Assembly: GCF_900456975.1 (NCBI RefSeq)
Contig: NZ_UGYM01000002.1
Location: 682,001-746,000 of the forward strand
Length of the DNA: 64,000 nt
Reading direction: 5' to 3'
From: Shewanella baltica
GTDB taxonomy: Bacteria > Pseudomonadota > Gammaproteobacteria > Enterobacterales > Shewanellaceae
Shown: one piece after another, positions 30,059 to 42,109 of the stretch
Layout: each line of letters opens with the position of its first letter
Position numbering within the stretch: position 1 is the first letter of the stretch
Position numbers and translations under genes: made by a program
Notes under the pieces: generated by a model
Told to the model about the DNA's origin: nothing
Seen by the model: the letters and a program-made list of their open reading frames with translations, nothing else
The model's database searches: none

Positions 30059-30206
30059 TTCCCTTTAGGTGCAAAGTATCGCTAACGCGCGCCGCCAGTG
30101 TTTCTCTATTTGGCTTAGCTTGTCTATCTCAGTAAAATCTTTCCACTAGTTGAGCCAGTTTGGCTCAAGGATCTTCACGCCCGTCATGGGATTTAAGGAG
30201 TGCCAC

Positions 30207-31016
30207 ATGAAATTAATGCGTTTAGGCTTAGTGGGTTTGGCGGTCGTGCTCGGATTATCGGCCTGCGCGACCACGCAATCGCCAACGGGGCGGGGGCAGA
30301 CCTTGCTCTTTTCAGCGGCGCAGATGCAGCAGATGGGTGATGCTTCTTTTGAAGAGATGAAAAAGCAGCAAAAGGTGAGTAGCGATAAAAAGCTGACGCA
30401 ATACGTGAATTGTGTCGCTAATCGGGTGACGGCAGTGCTGCCGGATCAAACCCAGCGCTGGGATGTGGTCTTGTTTGACTCTGAACAAGTTAACGCCTTT
30501 GCACTGCCAGGTGGCCACATTGGTGTGTATAGCGGCTTACTTAAGGTCGCCAATGGTCCTGATCAGCTTGCTACTGTGCTTGGTCACGAAGTGGCGCACG
30601 TGTTGGCGCAACATGGTAACGAGCAGGTTTCTCGTGGACAGTTAACGGGCGTCGGTATGCAAATAGCCGATGCGGCGTTGGGGGCGAGTGGTGTGTCGAA
30701 TCGTGACTTATATATGTCGGCGTTAGGACTCGGTGCTCAGGTTGGGGTGATTCTGCCCTTTGGCCGCGCTCAAGAGAGCGAAGCCGATGTGATGGGCTTA
30801 GAGCTGATGGCGAGAGCCGGTTTCGATCCGGCGCAAAGCGTGGCGTTATGGCAGAATATGTCGAAGGCGGGCGGCAGTCAGGGGCCAGAATTATTATCGA
30901 CCCATCCTTCGAACAGTAACCGTATCGCTCAGTTGCAACAACTGCAAGGGCAGATGCAGCCACTCTATGCCAGTGCTAAAACCCAAGTGAAGAATCAATG
31001 TGTGGCGCCGAAATAA
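30207..31016 (+). CDS. M48-family lipoprotein metallopeptidase
   Basis: A 269-residue lipoprotein: the signal peptide ends in the lipobox LSAC (Cys near residue 20), placing it in the outer membrane or periplasm. The zinc site HEVAH begins at residue 127 with the third ligand Glu in ESEADVMGLELM, as in M48 peptidases such as LoiP/YcaL-type envelope quality-control proteases. ATG 30207 is chosen for AAGGAG 6 nt upstream; the longer frame from 30150 would destroy the signal peptide. Confidence 0.92.
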   Translation: MKLMRLGLVGLAVVLGLSACATTQSPTGRGQTLLFSAAQMQQMGDASFEEMKKQQKVSSDKKLTQYVNCVANRVTAVLPDQTQRWDVVLFDSEQVNAFALPGGHIGVYSGLLKVANGPDQLATVLGHEVAHVLAQHGNEQVSRGQLTGVGMQIADAALGASGVSNRDLYMSALGLGAQVGVILPFGRAQESEADVMGLELMARAGFDPAQSVALWQNMSKAGGSQGPELLSTHPSNSNRIAQLQQLQGQMQPLYASAKTQVKNQCVAPK

Positions 31017-31233
31017 GCTGCACGCAGCATAGCGAAGTGCCACTTAGCTGAGTGTTAGTGGTTGTTTTCTGGACAATATGCGTCCTTAGCCTATTTACGC
31101 TTTTGGATAAATACGCAATAAGTGTGTAAAAAAGCCGCCTTAGTTAAATAAGCAGTCAGTTTATCAGCATAGGTCGCGGAACTATGGTAAACTGGCGCGC
31201 AAAATTCCACTGATAAATTGAGAGTCGTTAATT

Positions 31234-31851
31234 ATGTCTGATAAATTCAGTACTGTTGAACAGCAAGCAAGCTACGGTGTAGGCCGTCAAATGGGTGAGC
31301 AACTGGCCGCCAATTCTTTTGATGGTGTGGATATTCCAGCCGTTCAAGCGGGTTTAGCCGATGCGTTCGCCGGTTTAGAAAGTGCTGTGTCTATGCAAGA
31401 TCTGCAAGTTGCGTTCACTGAAATCAGCGGTCGTATTCAAGCTGCTCAAGAGCAAGCTGCTGCAGCTGCGTCTGCTGAAGGCGATGCGTTCTTAGCTGAA
31501 AATGCTAAGCGTGATGGCGTGACTGTGACTGACTCTGGTCTGCAGTTCGAAGTATTAGTCCAAGGTGACGGTGCTACTCCAACTTACGAAGATACAGTGC
31601 GTACTCACTACCATGGTTCTTTCATCAATGGTGATGTGTTCGATAGCTCTGTAGTTCGTGGCCAACCAGCTGAGTTCCCTGTATCTGGCGTTATCGCTGG
31701 CTGGACTGAAGCACTGCAACTGATGCCAGTAGGCACTAAGTTGAAATTATTTGTTCCACATCACCTAGCTTACGGTGAGCGTGGCGCGGGGGCATCGATT
31801 CCTCCTTATTCAACTTTGGTATTCGAAGTTGAATTATTAGATATCATCTAA
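31234..31851 (+). CDS. fklB: FKBP-type peptidyl-prolyl isomerase FklB
   Basis: A 205-residue cytosolic rotamase (E. coli FklB 206). A helical N-terminal dimerisation region (YGVGRQMGEQL, about 1-100, Ala-rich linker) precedes the FKBP domain (about 105-205) with YHGSFINGDVFDSSV, GVIAGWTEALQLMPVGTK and AYGERGAGASIPPYSTLVFEV, which keeps the usual active-site aromatic residues. It accelerates proline isomerisation in folding proteins. A terminator follows, ahead of dapB. Confidence 0.95.
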   Translation: MSDKFSTVEQQASYGVGRQMGEQLAANSFDGVDIPAVQAGLADAFAGLESAVSMQDLQVAFTEISGRIQAAQEQAAAAASAEGDAFLAENAKRDGVTVTDSGLQFEVLVQGDGATPTYEDTVRTHYHGSFINGDVFDSSVVRGQPAEFPVSGVIAGWTEALQLMPVGTKLKLFVPHHLAYGERGAGASIPPYSTLVFEVELLDII

Positions 31852-31858
31852 TATTGAT

Positions 31859-32735
<877 letters not shown>

Positions 32736-32740
32736 TATTA

Positions 32741-32766
32741 AAAACGCCGATATGGCGTTTTTTTTT
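32741..32766 (+). terminator. Intrinsic terminator of dapB
   Basis: An 8-bp perfect stem AAAACGCC/GGCGTTTT with a 5-nt loop and a long T run, 6 bp after the dapB stop codon. Confidence 0.92.
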
Positions 32767-32915
32767 GCACCCAGATACCAATGGGTGGACGGTTTCGCGT
32801 TTTTCCTGTAAACTCGCTGGAATTTGTCAAAATTTCGTAAATTAGCGGAAATTGGTATCTTAACATAACATAAAAACATTATATTTCAGTGGCTTGGCTC
32901 TTTATGGAGGTCGCG

Positions 32916-34079
32916 TTGACAAAGTCTGCCTTACTCGTACTCGAAGATGGAACTGTATTCTCTGGCACAGCAATTGGTGCCGATGGTCTCTCTGTTGGTG
33001 AAGTTGTTTTTAACACTTCCATGACAGGTTACCAAGAAATTTTAACTGATCCATCCTACTCACGCCAGATTGTAACATTAACCTACCCACACATAGGCAA
33101 CACTGGTACCAATGATGAAGATGTTGAATCCGATGGGGTTCACGCTTGTGGTCTTATCATTCGTGATCTTCCGCTCATCGCAAGTAGTTTCCGTAATCAA
33201 CAAAGCTTAAGTGATTATCTCAAAGCGAACAATGTCGTTGGCATAGCAGATATCGATACCCGCAAGTTAACTCGTATTCTCCGTGAAAAAGGTGCTCAAG
33301 CCGGTTGTATTATGGCTGGTGCAGACTTAGACGAAGCAAAAGCGCTTGCCGCTGCCAAAGCCTTCCCCGGTTTAAAAGGCATGGATCTCGCTAAAGAAGT
33401 CACAACTAAAGCAGCCTATCCATGGCGCAAAGGTAGCTGGCGTTTAGTGGGCGGTTTACCTGCAGATACGCCAGCAAATGAGCTTAAATACAAAGTAGTA
33501 GCCTACGACTACGGCGTTAAGCAAAACATTCTGCGTATGTTAGTGGACCGCGGTTGCGACGTCACTGTTGTGCCAGCTAAAACCTCTGCCGCCGACGTGC
33601 TGGCGATGAATCCCGATGGTGTGTTCCTTTCGAACGGCCCTGGCGATCCAGAGCCATGCGATTACGCAATTGAAGCGATTCAACAGATCTTGAAAACCGA
33701 CACACCGATTTTCGGTATCTGTTTAGGTCATCAGTTGTTGGCTCTGGCCTCAGGTGCAAAAACCTTAAAGATGAAGTTTGGTCACCACGGTGCAAACCAC
33801 CCAGTGAGCAACATCGAGAAAGGTAACGTGATGATCACCAGCCAAAACCACGGTTTTGCTGCCGATGAAACCACGCTACCCGCCAACATTAAGGTGACGC
33901 ATAAGTCGCTGTTTGATGGTTCACTGCAAGGTATCCATCTTACGGACAAACCTGCGTTCAGCTTCCAAGGTCACCCTGAAGCGAGCCCAGGCCCGAACGA
34001 TGCCGCCCCGCTGTTCGATCACTTTATCGAGCTTATTGAACACTATCGTCTTGTAACGAAAAGTCAGAACGCCAAGTAG
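32916..34079 (+). CDS. carA: Carbamoyl-phosphate synthase small (glutaminase) subunit
   Basis: Hydrolyses glutamine and channels ammonia to CarB for carbamoyl phosphate, the precursor of arginine and pyrimidines. The class I glutamine amidotransferase triad is complete: nucleophile Cys in [13 protein letters not shown] (near residue 268) and the His/Glu pair in [12 protein letters not shown]. The start is TTG at 32916, giving 387 residues (E. coli 382); GGAGGT lies 5 nt upstream and the N-terminus [12 protein letters not shown] aligns with E. coli. The frame extends to 32889 but lacks support there. carB follows after 27 bp. Confidence 0.97.
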   Translation: MTKSALLVLEDGTVFSGTAIGADGLSVGEVVFNTSMTGYQEILTDPSYSRQIVTLTYPHIGNTGTNDEDVESDGVHACGLIIRDLPLIASSFRNQQSLSDYLKANNVVGIADIDTRKLTRILREKGAQAGCIMAGADLDEAKALAAAKAFPGLKGMDLAKEVTTKAAYPWRKGSWRLVGGLPADTPANELKYKVVAYDYGVKQNILRMLVDRGCDVTVVPAKTSAADVLAMNPDGVFLSNGPGDPEPCDYAIEAIQQILKTDTPIFGICLGHQLLALASGAKTLKMKFGHHGANHPVSNIEKGNVMITSQNHGFAADETTLPANIKVTHKSLFDGSLQGIHLTDKPAFSFQGHPEASPGPNDAAPLFDHFIELIEHYRLVTKSQNAK

Positions 34080-34106
34080 TACGCTAGCTAGGAGAAGAGA
34101 GAAGCA

Positions 34107-37100
34107 ATGCCAAAACGTACAGATATAAAGAGTATTCTTATCCTAGGCGCCGGCCCAATCGTGATTGGTCAGGCATGTGAATTTGACTATTCTGGCGCAC
34201 AGGCGTGTAAAGCGCTGCGTGAAGAAGGCTACCGTGTCATTCTGGTGAACTCTAACCCTGCCACCATTATGACTGACCCAGAAATGGCCGATGCTACTTA
34301 TATCGAGCCGATTCACTGGGAAGTGGTCCGTAACATTATTGCTAAAGAACGCCCAGACGCGATTCTGCCAACCATGGGCGGCCAAACCGCACTGAACTGC
34401 GCATTAGAACTCGAAGCTAAAGGCGTACTGAAAGAATTTAACGTTGAGATGATTGGCGCGACCGCCGATGCCATCGATAAAGCTGAAGACCGTAGCCGCT
34501 TTGATAAAGCGATGAAAAGTATCGGTCTTGACTGTCCACGTGCGGGCATTGCCCACAACATGGAAGAAGCTTACGGCGTACTCGAACAAGTGGGTTTCCC
34601 TTGTATTATCCGTCCATCCTTTACTATGGGTGGCTCGGGCGGCGGTATCGCCTACAACAAGGAAGAGTTCGAAGAGATCTGTTCACAGGGCTTAGAGTTA
34701 TCGCCAACGAGTGAACTGCTGATCGACGAATCACTGATCGGTTGGAAAGAATACGAGATGGAAGTGGTCCGTGACCGCAACGATAACTGCATTATCGTCT
34801 GCGCCATCGAAAACTTCGATCCTATGGGTGTACACACTGGCGACTCTATTACCGTTGCGCCAGCACAAACCCTGACAGACAAAGAATACCAAATCATGCG
34901 TAACGCCTCTATGGCCGTACTGCGTGAGATTGGTGTTGAGACCGGCGGTTCGAACGTACAGTTTGGTATCAACCCGAAAGATGGCCGTATGGTTATCATC
35001 GAGATGAACCCACGTGTATCGCGCTCTTCAGCATTAGCATCAAAGGCAACGGGTTTCCCGATTGCGAAAATCGCCGCTAAGTTAGCGGTCGGCTTCACCC
35101 TTGATGAGCTGATGAACGACATCACTGGCGGTCGTACGCCAGCGTCATTCGAACCTGCTATCGATTACGTTGTGACTAAAGTGCCACGCTTTAACTTTGA
35201 AAAGTTTGCTGGCGCCAATGATCGCTTAACTACACAGATGAAATCTGTGGGTGAAGTGATGGCGATTGGCCGTACTTTCCAAGAGTCACTGCAAAAGGCA
35301 TTACGTGGTTTAGAGGTTAACCGTAACGGTTTAGACCCTATCACTGACATGTCTAAGCCTGAGGCGATGGCGCGTATTCGCCTTGAGCTGAAAGAGCCTG
35401 GTTGCGACCGTATTTGGTACATAGCCGATGCGATGCGTGCGGGGCTGAGCTTAGATGAAATCTTTAAGCTGACCAATATCGACCCTTGGTTCCTCGTACA
35501 AATCGAAGAGCTGATCAAGCTTGAAGGTGTGGTTGCTGAAGTTGGGCTGGCTGGTCTGGATCATGACTTACTGCGCAAACTGAAACGTAAAGGTTTTGCT
35601 GATGCGCGTCTGGCCGATGTATTAGGCGTGAACGAAGCCGAAGTGCGTAAGCTGCGTGACAAGTTTGACCTGCACCCAGTCTACAAACGTGTGGATACCT
35701 GTGCGGCTGAGTTTGCAACAGACACAGCTTACATGTACTCAACGTACGAAGAAGAATGTGAAGCTAACCCATCGACCCGTGACAAAATCATGGTGTTAGG
35801 TGGCGGGCCAAACCGTATCGGTCAAGGTATCGAGTTCGATTATTGCTGTGTACACGCGGCGTTAGCGCTACGTGAAGACGGTTATGAAACCATCATGGTA
35901 AACTGTAACCCTGAAACCGTTTCAACCGACTACGACACATCAGACCGTCTGTACTTCGAACCCGTCACACTGGAAGACGTATTAGAAATTGTCCGTATCG
36001 AGAAGCCAAAAGGCGTTATCGTGCAGTACGGTGGTCAAACGCCATTGAAATTGGCCCGTGCCTTAGAAGCCGCTGGCGTACCTGTCATTGGTACTAGCCC
36101 AGATGCAATCGACCGCGCCGAAGACCGTGAGCGTTTCCAGCAAGCGATTCAACGCTTAGAGATGAAACAGCCTGAAAATGATACCGTGACTACGGTTGAA
36201 GGTGCTGTGATTGCCGCTGAGCGTATCGGTTATCCGTTAGTTGTGCGTCCATCCTATGTACTGGGCGGCCGCGCGATGGAAATCGTCTACGACAAGCAAG
36301 ATTTACTGCGTTACTTCAACGAAGCCGTGAGCGTATCGAACGCGTCGCCTGTACTGCTCGATCGCTTCTTAGATGATGCGATTGAAGTGGATATTGATGC
36401 AGTATGCGACGGTGAAATCGTGGTGATTGGCGCGATTATGGAGCATATCGAACAAGCGGGTGTTCACTCAGGTGACTCAGGTTGTTCGCTGCCGCCATAC
36501 ACGCTAAGCCAAGAAATCCAAGATCGCATGCGCGTTCAAGTCGGCAAGTTGGCGATGGAACTCGGTGTTGTCGGCCTGATGAACGTACAGTTCGCCGTGA
36601 AAGATAACGAAATCTATATGATTGAAGTTAACCCACGTGCTGCCCGTACTGTGCCATTTGTGTCTAAAGCAACAGGTGTGCCTTTAGCTAAGATTGCCGC
36701 GCGTGTGATGGCGGGTCAAAGCTTAACGTCGCAAAACTTCACTAAAGAAGTGATCCCACCTTTCTACTCAGTGAAAGAAGTGGTGTTGCCATTTAACAAG
36801 TTCCCGGGTGTTGACCCACTGTTAGGCCCAGAAATGCGCTCTACCGGTGAAGTCATGGGCGTGGGCGATACGTTCGCCGAAGCCTATGCCAAGGCGCAGT
36901 TAGGTGCCACTTCTGAAGTGCCTAAGTCGGGTCGTGCGTTATTGTCTGTGCGTAACAGCGATAAGAAACGCGTTGCCGATTTAGCGGCTAAGTTAATCGA
37001 GCTCGGTTACCAAATCGATGCCACTCACGGTACTGCGATTATCCTTGGCGAAGCGGGTATCAACCCACGTCTAGTGAACAAGGTACACGAAGGTCGTCCA

Positions 37101-37331
37101 CACATTCTCGATCGCATCAAGAATGGTGAATACACTTATATCGTGAACACTACTGAAGGTCGCCAAGCGATTGAAGATTCTCGTCAATTGCGCCGCGGTG
37201 CACTGCGTTACAAAGTTAACTACACGACGACCATGAACGCTGCATTCGCCACTTGTATGGCCCATGCCGCTGATGATCGTACTAACGTGACGTCAGTACA
37301 AGAACTGCATTTACGCGTACTGGCTAAATAA
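34107..37331 (+). CDS. carB: Carbamoyl-phosphate synthase large subunit
   Basis: A 1074-residue synthetase (E. coli 1073). Two homologous ATP-grasp halves phosphorylate bicarbonate and carbamate: the first begins [20 protein letters not shown] with [16 protein letters not shown], the second [20 protein letters not shown] with [15 protein letters not shown]. Between them is the oligomerisation region, and the C-terminal MGS-like allosteric domain (about 935-1074) is where UMP and ornithine act in the family. It forms the carAB operon. Confidence 0.99.
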   Translation: MPKRTDIKSILILGAGPIVIGQACEFDYSGAQACKALREEGYRVILVNSNPATIMTDPEMADATYIEPIHWEVVRNIIAKERPDAILPTMGGQTALNCALELEAKGVLKEFNVEMIGATADAIDKAEDRSRFDKAMKSIGLDCPRAGIAHNMEEAYGVLEQVGFPCIIRPSFTMGGSGGGIAYNKEEFEEICSQGLELSPTSELLIDESLIGWKEYEMEVVRDRNDNCIIVCAIENFDPMGVHTGDSITVAPAQTLTDKEYQIMRNASMAVLREIGVETGGSNVQFGINPKDGRMVIIEMNPRVSRSSALASKATGFPIAKIAAKLAVGFTLDELMNDITGGRTPASFEPAIDYVVTKVPRFNFEKFAGANDRLTTQMKSVGEVMAIGRTFQESLQKALRGLEVNRNGLDPITDMSKPEAMARIRLELKEPGCDRIWYIADAMRAGLSLDEIFKLTNIDPWFLVQIEELIKLEGVVAEVGLAGLDHDLLRKLKRKGFADARLADVLGVNEAEVRKLRDKFDLHPVYKRVDTCAAEFATDTAYMYSTYEEECEANPSTRDKIMVLGGGPNRIGQGIEFDYCCVHAALALREDGYETIMVNCNPETVSTDYDTSDRLYFEPVTLEDVLEIVRIEKPKGVIVQYGGQTPLKLARALEAAGVPVIGTSPDAIDRAEDRERFQQAIQRLEMKQPENDTVTTVEGAVIAAERIGYPLVVRPSYVLGGRAMEIVYDKQDLLRYFNEAVSVSNASPVLLDRFLDDAIEVDIDAVCDGEIVVIGAIMEHIEQAGVHSGDSGCSLPPYTLSQEIQDRMRVQVGKLAMELGVVGLMNVQFAVKDNEIYMIEVNPRAARTVPFVSKATGVPLAKIAARVMAGQSLTSQNFTKEVIPPFYSVKEVVLPFNKFPGVDPLLGPEMRSTGEVMGVGDTFAEAYAKAQLGATSEVPKSGRALLSVRNSDKKRVADLAAKLIELGYQIDATHGTAIILGEAGINPRLVNKVHEGRPHILDRIKNGEYTYIVNTTEGRQAIEDSRQLRRGALRYKVNYTTTMNAAFATCMAHAADDRTNVTSVQELHLRVLAK

Positions 37332-37359
37332 GCCACAGCGTTAATGCCGTGAATTAGAG

Positions 37360-37390
37360 GGCCGCATAACTTAGGTTATGCGGCCTTATT
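37360..37390 (+). terminator. Intrinsic terminator of carAB
   Basis: An 11-bp stem GGCCGCATAAC/GTTATGCGGCC with a 4-nt TTAG loop, followed by TTATTATTT. It lies 29 bp after carB. Confidence 0.87.
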
Positions 37391-37394
37391 ATTT

Positions 37395-37500
37395 AGGCCT
37401 GTGTCTGTTTTGCTCAATTTTTGAATTTGTTTTATTGAGTAACTTAGTCTGTTTTACTGAGTTTTTGAGTTTGTTTTATTGAGTTGTGCAGTTTGTTTTG
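37395..37500 (+). repeat. Degenerate T-rich direct repeats
   Basis: Loosely repeated units of the type TTTGTTTTATTGAGT occur four to five times between carAB and the pseudouridine synthase gene. They are imperfect, of low complexity, and show no coding potential. Confidence 0.5.
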
Positions 37501-37547
37501 AGTATGACTTAACTCATTTGATTTCCTACTTAGGTTGCCTGAAAACT

Positions 37548-38285
37548 ATGTCTGCTCCTGCCGCCGATAGCCTTGCCAAAGTCGATACTTTTATTGCGCC
37601 GCCTTGCCTCGGGCAAATACGCGTGCTTTATCAAGATAGCGACATTCTGCTGATTGATAAGCCGAGCGGATTATTGAGTCTGTCGGGGAAGAATCCGCTC
37701 AATCTCGATTCGGTGCATTATCGCTTAGTGCAGGATTTTCCGACGGCCACTTTGCTGCACAGACTTGATTTTGGCACTTCGGGCATTATGCTGGTGGCGC
37801 TGAATAAAACCGTGAATGGCTTGCTGACTAAGCAGTTTCAGGCACGTACGGTCGAGAAGCGTTATACTGCCTTGCTGCACGGACATATCGCCGCTGACAG
37901 CGGGGTGATTAATCTGCCGATCGCTAAAGATGTCGATCATTTCCCACTACAAAAGATTTGCCACAGTACAGGTAAACCTGCGATCAGCGAATATCGGGTG
38001 CTCGAGCGGTTAACCGAGCCTTTCGCCACGCGGGTCGAGTTTACCCCGGTTTCTGGCCGAACCCATCAACTGCGGATCCACAGTCAGCAATTTGGTCACT
38101 CGATTCTGGGGTGCGATCTCTATGGTGGCGTGGGTGAGAGTGTGGCTGATAACGCTGCTGCACCTGATCCAGACATCACTAAGATGGCGAGTAACAGCAG
38201 ATTAATGCTGCATGCGACCCGCTTAGCGTTTGATCATCCGATCACGGGTGAGCGTATCGACTGGTTTTGCGAGTGTCCTTTCTAA
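37548..38285 (+). CDS. RluA-family RNA pseudouridine synthase
   Basis: A 245-residue enzyme that isomerises uridine to pseudouridine in rRNA or tRNA. Catalytic motif HRLDFGTSGIMLVAL carries the essential Asp; ILLIDKPSGLLSLSG, EKRYTALLHG and PVSGRTHQLRIHSQQFGH are family blocks. There is no S4 domain, as in RluA (23S U746 and tRNA U32), which is the closest relative I can judge, though other members of the family remain possible. ATG 37548 gives the N-terminus nearest the family; an upstream frame starts at 37479. Confidence 0.88.
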   Translation: MSAPAADSLAKVDTFIAPPCLGQIRVLYQDSDILLIDKPSGLLSLSGKNPLNLDSVHYRLVQDFPTATLLHRLDFGTSGIMLVALNKTVNGLLTKQFQARTVEKRYTALLHGHIAADSGVINLPIAKDVDHFPLQKICHSTGKPAISEYRVLERLTEPFATRVEFTPVSGRTHQLRIHSQQFGHSILGCDLYGGVGESVADNAAAPDPDITKMASNSRLMLHATRLAFDHPITGERIDWFCECPF

Positions 38286-38344
38286 GAGTTTGCTAAAGAG
38301 TTATAGAGTTTTGCAATTTGCGCTTAGCAAGTAGATCAATAGAT

Positions 38345-39118
38345 TTAGTTGCCAAGTCCGATACGTTCGGTCTGCATTGGCGGTGCATCGTTGGGGAGCC
38401 AAGTATGGTAAATCGTTGCGAAGGTGCCATCCGCTTTTATTGCTTCTAGGGCGCTTTTCCACTGCTCGATCACCTCATTGGGCGTGCCTTGCGAGAAGGC
38501 AATGTAAAGATGGTTAGCACTAATCGTAAAGAGGGACTCTACATCATCAATACTGGCGCCCGCATCCGACAAAATACTTGGCGCAGTGAGGTTGGCATTA
38601 CACCAAAGATCGATGCGGTGCTTCATCAATTGTTTCGCACTCAACAAGGGCGTTGATGAGGCGGCGACATTGGTAAAGCCGTGTTCGGTAAGCAAGCGCT
38701 CCTCCACTGAGGCACGATAGACGCCAATTGCCTTCGCCGTTTTAGCATCTTCTATCGAGGTAATTTTTATGCCGCTATTTTTTAAGGCATAAAAATTGGT
38801 CGTACCGACAGCAACGGGTCCTATCATAGTAAACATCTGTTCCCTTTCTGCGGTGCGCGTCATAGTGAACAACACAGTGTTGGGCTGCTCGGTCAGCATT
38901 TTCCAGCCGCGAGCCCAAGGTACAACTTTAATTGGATCTGGGTTCTTGATGCGTTTTTGAATTTCTTCTACGACTTGCACCGCTAAACCAGCAGGTTTGC
39001 CATCGATAGAGAAACTGATCGGTGACCATTCTTCTGTATAGATGTTTAGCGGCTGTGCGCGCAGGGGAAAAGCGCCGCAGAAGATAAGTGATAGCAAAAA
39101 GCTTGTGACTAGTTTCAT
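38345..39118 (-). CDS. Periplasmic solute-binding protein (SBP_bac_3 type)
   Basis: A 257-residue secreted protein: signal peptide cleaved near residue 21 (LRAQ/PLNIYTEEW), then a type-3 extracellular solute-binding fold with YTEEWSPISFSIDGKPAGL, FTMTRTAEREQMFTMIGPV and AKTAKAIGVYRASVEERLL. No permease genes adjoin it, so it may feed an unlinked transporter or act as an orphan sensor. It lies 215 bp downstream of a CZB chemoreceptor on the same strand. Confidence 0.87.
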   Translation of the reverse strand: MKLVTSFLLSLIFCGAFPLRAQPLNIYTEEWSPISFSIDGKPAGLAVQVVEEIQKRIKNPDPIKVVPWARGWKMLTEQPNTVLFTMTRTAEREQMFTMIGPVAVGTTNFYALKNSGIKITSIEDAKTAKAIGVYRASVEERLLTEHGFTNVAASSTPLLSAKQLMKHRIDLWCNANLTAPSILSDAGASIDDVESLFTISANHLYIAFSQGTPNEVIEQWKSALEAIKADGTFATIYHTWLPNDAPPMQTERIGLGN

Positions 39119-39333
39119 TAATAACCCTAAAAATTAGAATGTTATAATTGAGTCTCACTGCTTGCTCTTGAAACGATTAAAGATGAACGCTGTGTTCAAA
39201 TCAAGTATAGCTAGGGGTTCATTTTCTAAGATTAAATTTAATATACCGTTTTGAACGATAAAAAAAGAGCGCGAGTATGGCGCTCTTAGGTGGGTATTTT
39301 TATCAATGCTGACTTAAGCCTGTTCGATAAACA

Positions 39334-40422
39334 TCAGGCTCGATAAACGTCACGCATCAGATTATCAATGCAGTGGACAACACACATACTGGCGTCCTCC
39401 ATTGAGTGCAGTTGTTTAACCATTTCAGGCAGATTACCTTTTTGCCTGGCATTGAGCGCGGCTTTACCCGCTTCGTGCACCGCTTTATGTGGTGCATCTA
39501 AGGCTTTGAAGTTACTCAAATGCTGATAATTCTCAGCGCCAAATCCTTTGAAATACCATTGTCCGAGACGGCACTCAGTGTGCGAGTTTACACTGTGATT
39601 ATGCTGTGGTTTTTCAATTAATTGATAAACGCTGCTTTTCCAGACCGCGTGGTCGAGCTTAGTGGTATTTAAGAATGACGCGGTAGCAGCGTTATGGATA
39701 ACCTGCTGCATTTGCTTTGAACGATTCAGTACATCCTCGACCACTTGGCCGATTTGGGTAGAAGAGCTGGCCACGTCAATAGCGCTACTTTGATTGTTAT
39801 GGACAATTTCTTTAATTTCAGCCGCTTGGATAACGATTTGTTTTACGAGTTTTTCAATGTGGCTACTGGCTTCGTGGGCTTTACTGGCAAGCTGGCGTAC
39901 TTCATCGGCAACCACAGCAAAACCGCGTCCCGCTTCGCCTGCGCGAGCGGCTTCAATGGCGGCATTCAATGCCAGCAAGTTTGTTTGTTCTGAGATGCCT
40001 TGAATCGCGGCGACAAATTGGTTAATTGAAGAGGTCGTCGCATCTAGCTCAGTAACGGCTTTCATGCTGCTCGACGCTTGCTCATTAATATAAGTCGCCC
40101 TAGTGCCTAAACTTGCCACGGCGATGCGTGTTTGATCAAAAATCTTATCGAGCTCTGACAGTGAATCTTGTTCAGCGGTAAGTAATTCGGCGCTGTTGGC
40201 TAAGCCTTCGCGCACCGCATTGAGCATGTCTCCACCTTGGTTTTGGCAGGCAATGACCTCAGTGTAGTGATCGGCATTTTGCCGTGATTGCTGCTGCATA
40301 GTCTCATTTTCACGGATCATGCCACGCAGTTCATCGATTTCATTTTGGCGTTGTTGTTCTAATTGGATAAGCCGCTCTTTAAGCGCCTTATTTTCAGCTT
40401 TGAGCTGGGAATTAAACCACAT
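39334..40422 (-). CDS. Soluble chemoreceptor with C-terminal CZB zinc-binding domain
   Basis: A 362-residue cytoplasmic methyl-accepting protein without membrane helices. The N-terminal coiled coil (about 1-60) leads into the signalling domain with [20 protein letters not shown], then the CZB domain (about 250-350). Its 3His/1Cys zinc site is recognisable: His in [14 protein letters not shown], Cys in [13 protein letters not shown], and two His in [15 protein letters not shown] receptors respond to zinc or to oxidants such as HOCl through the zinc-bound Cys in studied homologues; the signal here is inferred only. Confidence 0.92.
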   Translation of the reverse strand: MWFNSQLKAENKALKERLIQLEQQRQNEIDELRGMIRENETMQQQSRQNADHYTEVIACQNQGGDMLNAVREGLANSAELLTAEQDSLSELDKIFDQTRIAVASLGTRATYINEQASSSMKAVTELDATTSSINQFVAAIQGISEQTNLLALNAAIEAARAGEAGRGFAVVADEVRQLASKAHEASSHIEKLVKQIVIQAAEIKEIVHNNQSSAIDVASSSTQIGQVVEDVLNRSKQMQQVIHNAATASFLNTTKLDHAVWKSSVYQLIEKPQHNHSVNSHTECRLGQWYFKGFGAENYQHLSNFKALDAPHKAVHEAGKAALNARQKGNLPEMVKQLHSMEDASMCVVHCIDNLMRDVYRA

Positions 40423-40628
40423 AAAAAAAACCTCTAACGTCGCAAGGACTATGGCTATTGCTTATCGATTTACAGTGACTGGGCTCAGCGGTAAATATTG
40501 CAATGTTAATAAAAAGTAAAACCATTTGGGTGTTGAAATATTAACTGATCCTTGCGCTTTATTCTTAATTTTTTTAGGGTTTTTGTCGCTTTAATGCGTT
40601 GGCGCAAATTAACCTTATTTTTCGAGTG

Positions 40629-40683
40629 AAAAGTGAACCAAGCTAAGGCTAAAACTGGGCCAAGTTAGCTGGTTCACTTTGAG
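40629..40683 (-). terminator. Terminator-like hairpin downstream of mgtE
   Basis: AAAGTGAACCAAGCTAA pairs with TTAGCTGGTTCACTTT (one bulged A) around a loop of about 18 nt. On the minus strand it follows mgtE and ends in four U. The 290 bp between this region and the CZB gene contain nothing else. Confidence 0.6.
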
Positions 40684-40716
40684 TTTTTCGGCTATTGATT
40701 AGCGCTATGGCAGGCT

Positions 40717-42090
40717 TTATGGCATAGGTAAGTCGAGTACCACAGTGGCAATGCTGAAATATATAAGCACGCCTATGATGTCGGCGATGGAGGTGATCAG
40801 TGGCGCACTTGCCGCTGCAGGGTCCATCTTTAACTTGCTCAGTAAGAAGGGCAGTGACATACCAATCAAGCTACCAATAATCACCACTATTTGCATAGTG
40901 AGCGCGACAACCAGCGCGATTTCAGGGCCGCCACGCCAGAAGCCGAGCAGTGATACGGCCGCCGCCATGCTGGCACCTAATAATCCGGCGACAAATAACT
41001 CACGACCCAACATAGATAGCCAGTCCTTGAGTACCACTTCTCCCGTGGCTAACCCGCGTACCATTAAGGTCGCCGATTGTGATCCCGCATTACCGCCGCT
41101 ATCGATAAGTAGCGGCAGGAAGAAGACCAAGGAAACATAACTGGCAATCGTGTCTTCGAAGAAGGCGATACCGGCTCCTGAGAAGATATTGCCAAACACC
41201 AAAATCACCAGCCAAACCACGCGCTTGCGGTAGAGTAAGCCTATGCTGGCGGTCTTAAGGTTATGGTCAATATTGCCGATGGCCGCGGTTTTCGTGAACT
41301 CAAGATCCGCCTGTGAGCTGGCAATATCCATAGCATCATCATAGGTGACAATACCGACAAGCTGGCCTTTGCCATTGACTACAGGCAGCGCCATCAAGTC
41401 GTAATGGGCGATCATCTGCACCGCTTCTTCGCGAAACGCATTGGCATCGAGCGCGACGGGATCGGGCTTCATAAAATCGACCACTCGCTCGTGCGGTTGC
41501 GCCAGCAATAGCTGTCTTAAAGACACTGTACCAATCAAGCGACCTAACATGTCCACCACATAGGTTTGATAAATGGTTTCCTTATCGGCGGCCTCAGTGC
41601 GTAGGGTATCAATGGCTTCTGCCGCAGTATGGCGGCTATTGAGCAAGGTGTAATCTGAGGTCATGACTGCGCCGACCTTCGCTTTGTCATAGGCGGCGAG
41701 TGTGCGCATATCTTCCCGTTTGGCCAATGCGAGCGCAGGTAAAATGGCCGCTTGCTGGGTTTCATCGAGCAGATTGTAAAGGTCGGCACGTTCATCGGCC
41801 GCCATGTGCACGAGCAGCGCAGAAAGCGTGGTTTTGTCTAGCTGCTGAACTAAGCTCGCCTGCAATTCGTCGGTCAGGTAGCGAAACAAATTGGCGCAAA
41901 CCTTAGGTGATGCCAGTTGCAACAATAGGACTTGTTGCTCTTGATTAAAGACGTTAAATACGGCTGCAATATCGGCAGGGTGGCGCTTTTCGGCTAATTC
42001 AGCCATGGCGCTGGCACTGCGTTGCTCGATAATCATCTGCAGGTTATGGATGATTTTTTTAGTGTTGTTTGTGCTGTTATTCATGTTCAT
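40717..42090 (-). CDS. mgtE: MgtE-family magnesium transporter
   Basis: A 457-residue magnesium channel/transporter. Domains in order are the cytoplasmic MgtE_N helical domain (about 15-135), two CBS domains (about 140-265; VGTVSLRQLLLAQPHERVVD in the first), and a membrane domain with five helices (about 285-457) including FLPLLIDSGGNAGSQSATLM, the pore-lining signature. The N and CBS domains gate the pore by sensing cytoplasmic Mg in studied homologues. The preceding gene ends 19 bp upstream on the same strand, so the two are likely co-transcribed. Confidence 0.96.
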   Translation of the reverse strand: MNMNNSTNNTKKIIHNLQMIIEQRSASAMAELAEKRHPADIAAVFNVFNQEQQVLLLQLASPKVCANLFRYLTDELQASLVQQLDKTTLSALLVHMAADERADLYNLLDETQQAAILPALALAKREDMRTLAAYDKAKVGAVMTSDYTLLNSRHTAAEAIDTLRTEAADKETIYQTYVVDMLGRLIGTVSLRQLLLAQPHERVVDFMKPDPVALDANAFREEAVQMIAHYDLMALPVVNGKGQLVGIVTYDDAMDIASSQADLEFTKTAAIGNIDHNLKTASIGLLYRKRVVWLVILVFGNIFSGAGIAFFEDTIASYVSLVFFLPLLIDSGGNAGSQSATLMVRGLATGEVVLKDWLSMLGRELFVAGLLGASMAAAVSLLGFWRGGPEIALVVALTMQIVVIIGSLIGMSLPFLLSKLKMDPAAASAPLITSIADIIGVLIYFSIATVVLDLPMP

Positions 42091-42109
42091 AGTTCATTCT
42101 CTCAACGAT

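Noticed and set aside
32767..32915. ArgR or PurR operator before carA
   Set aside because: AT-rich sequence near 32860-32885 is loosely ARG-box-like, but no pair of convincing 18-bp sites could be read.
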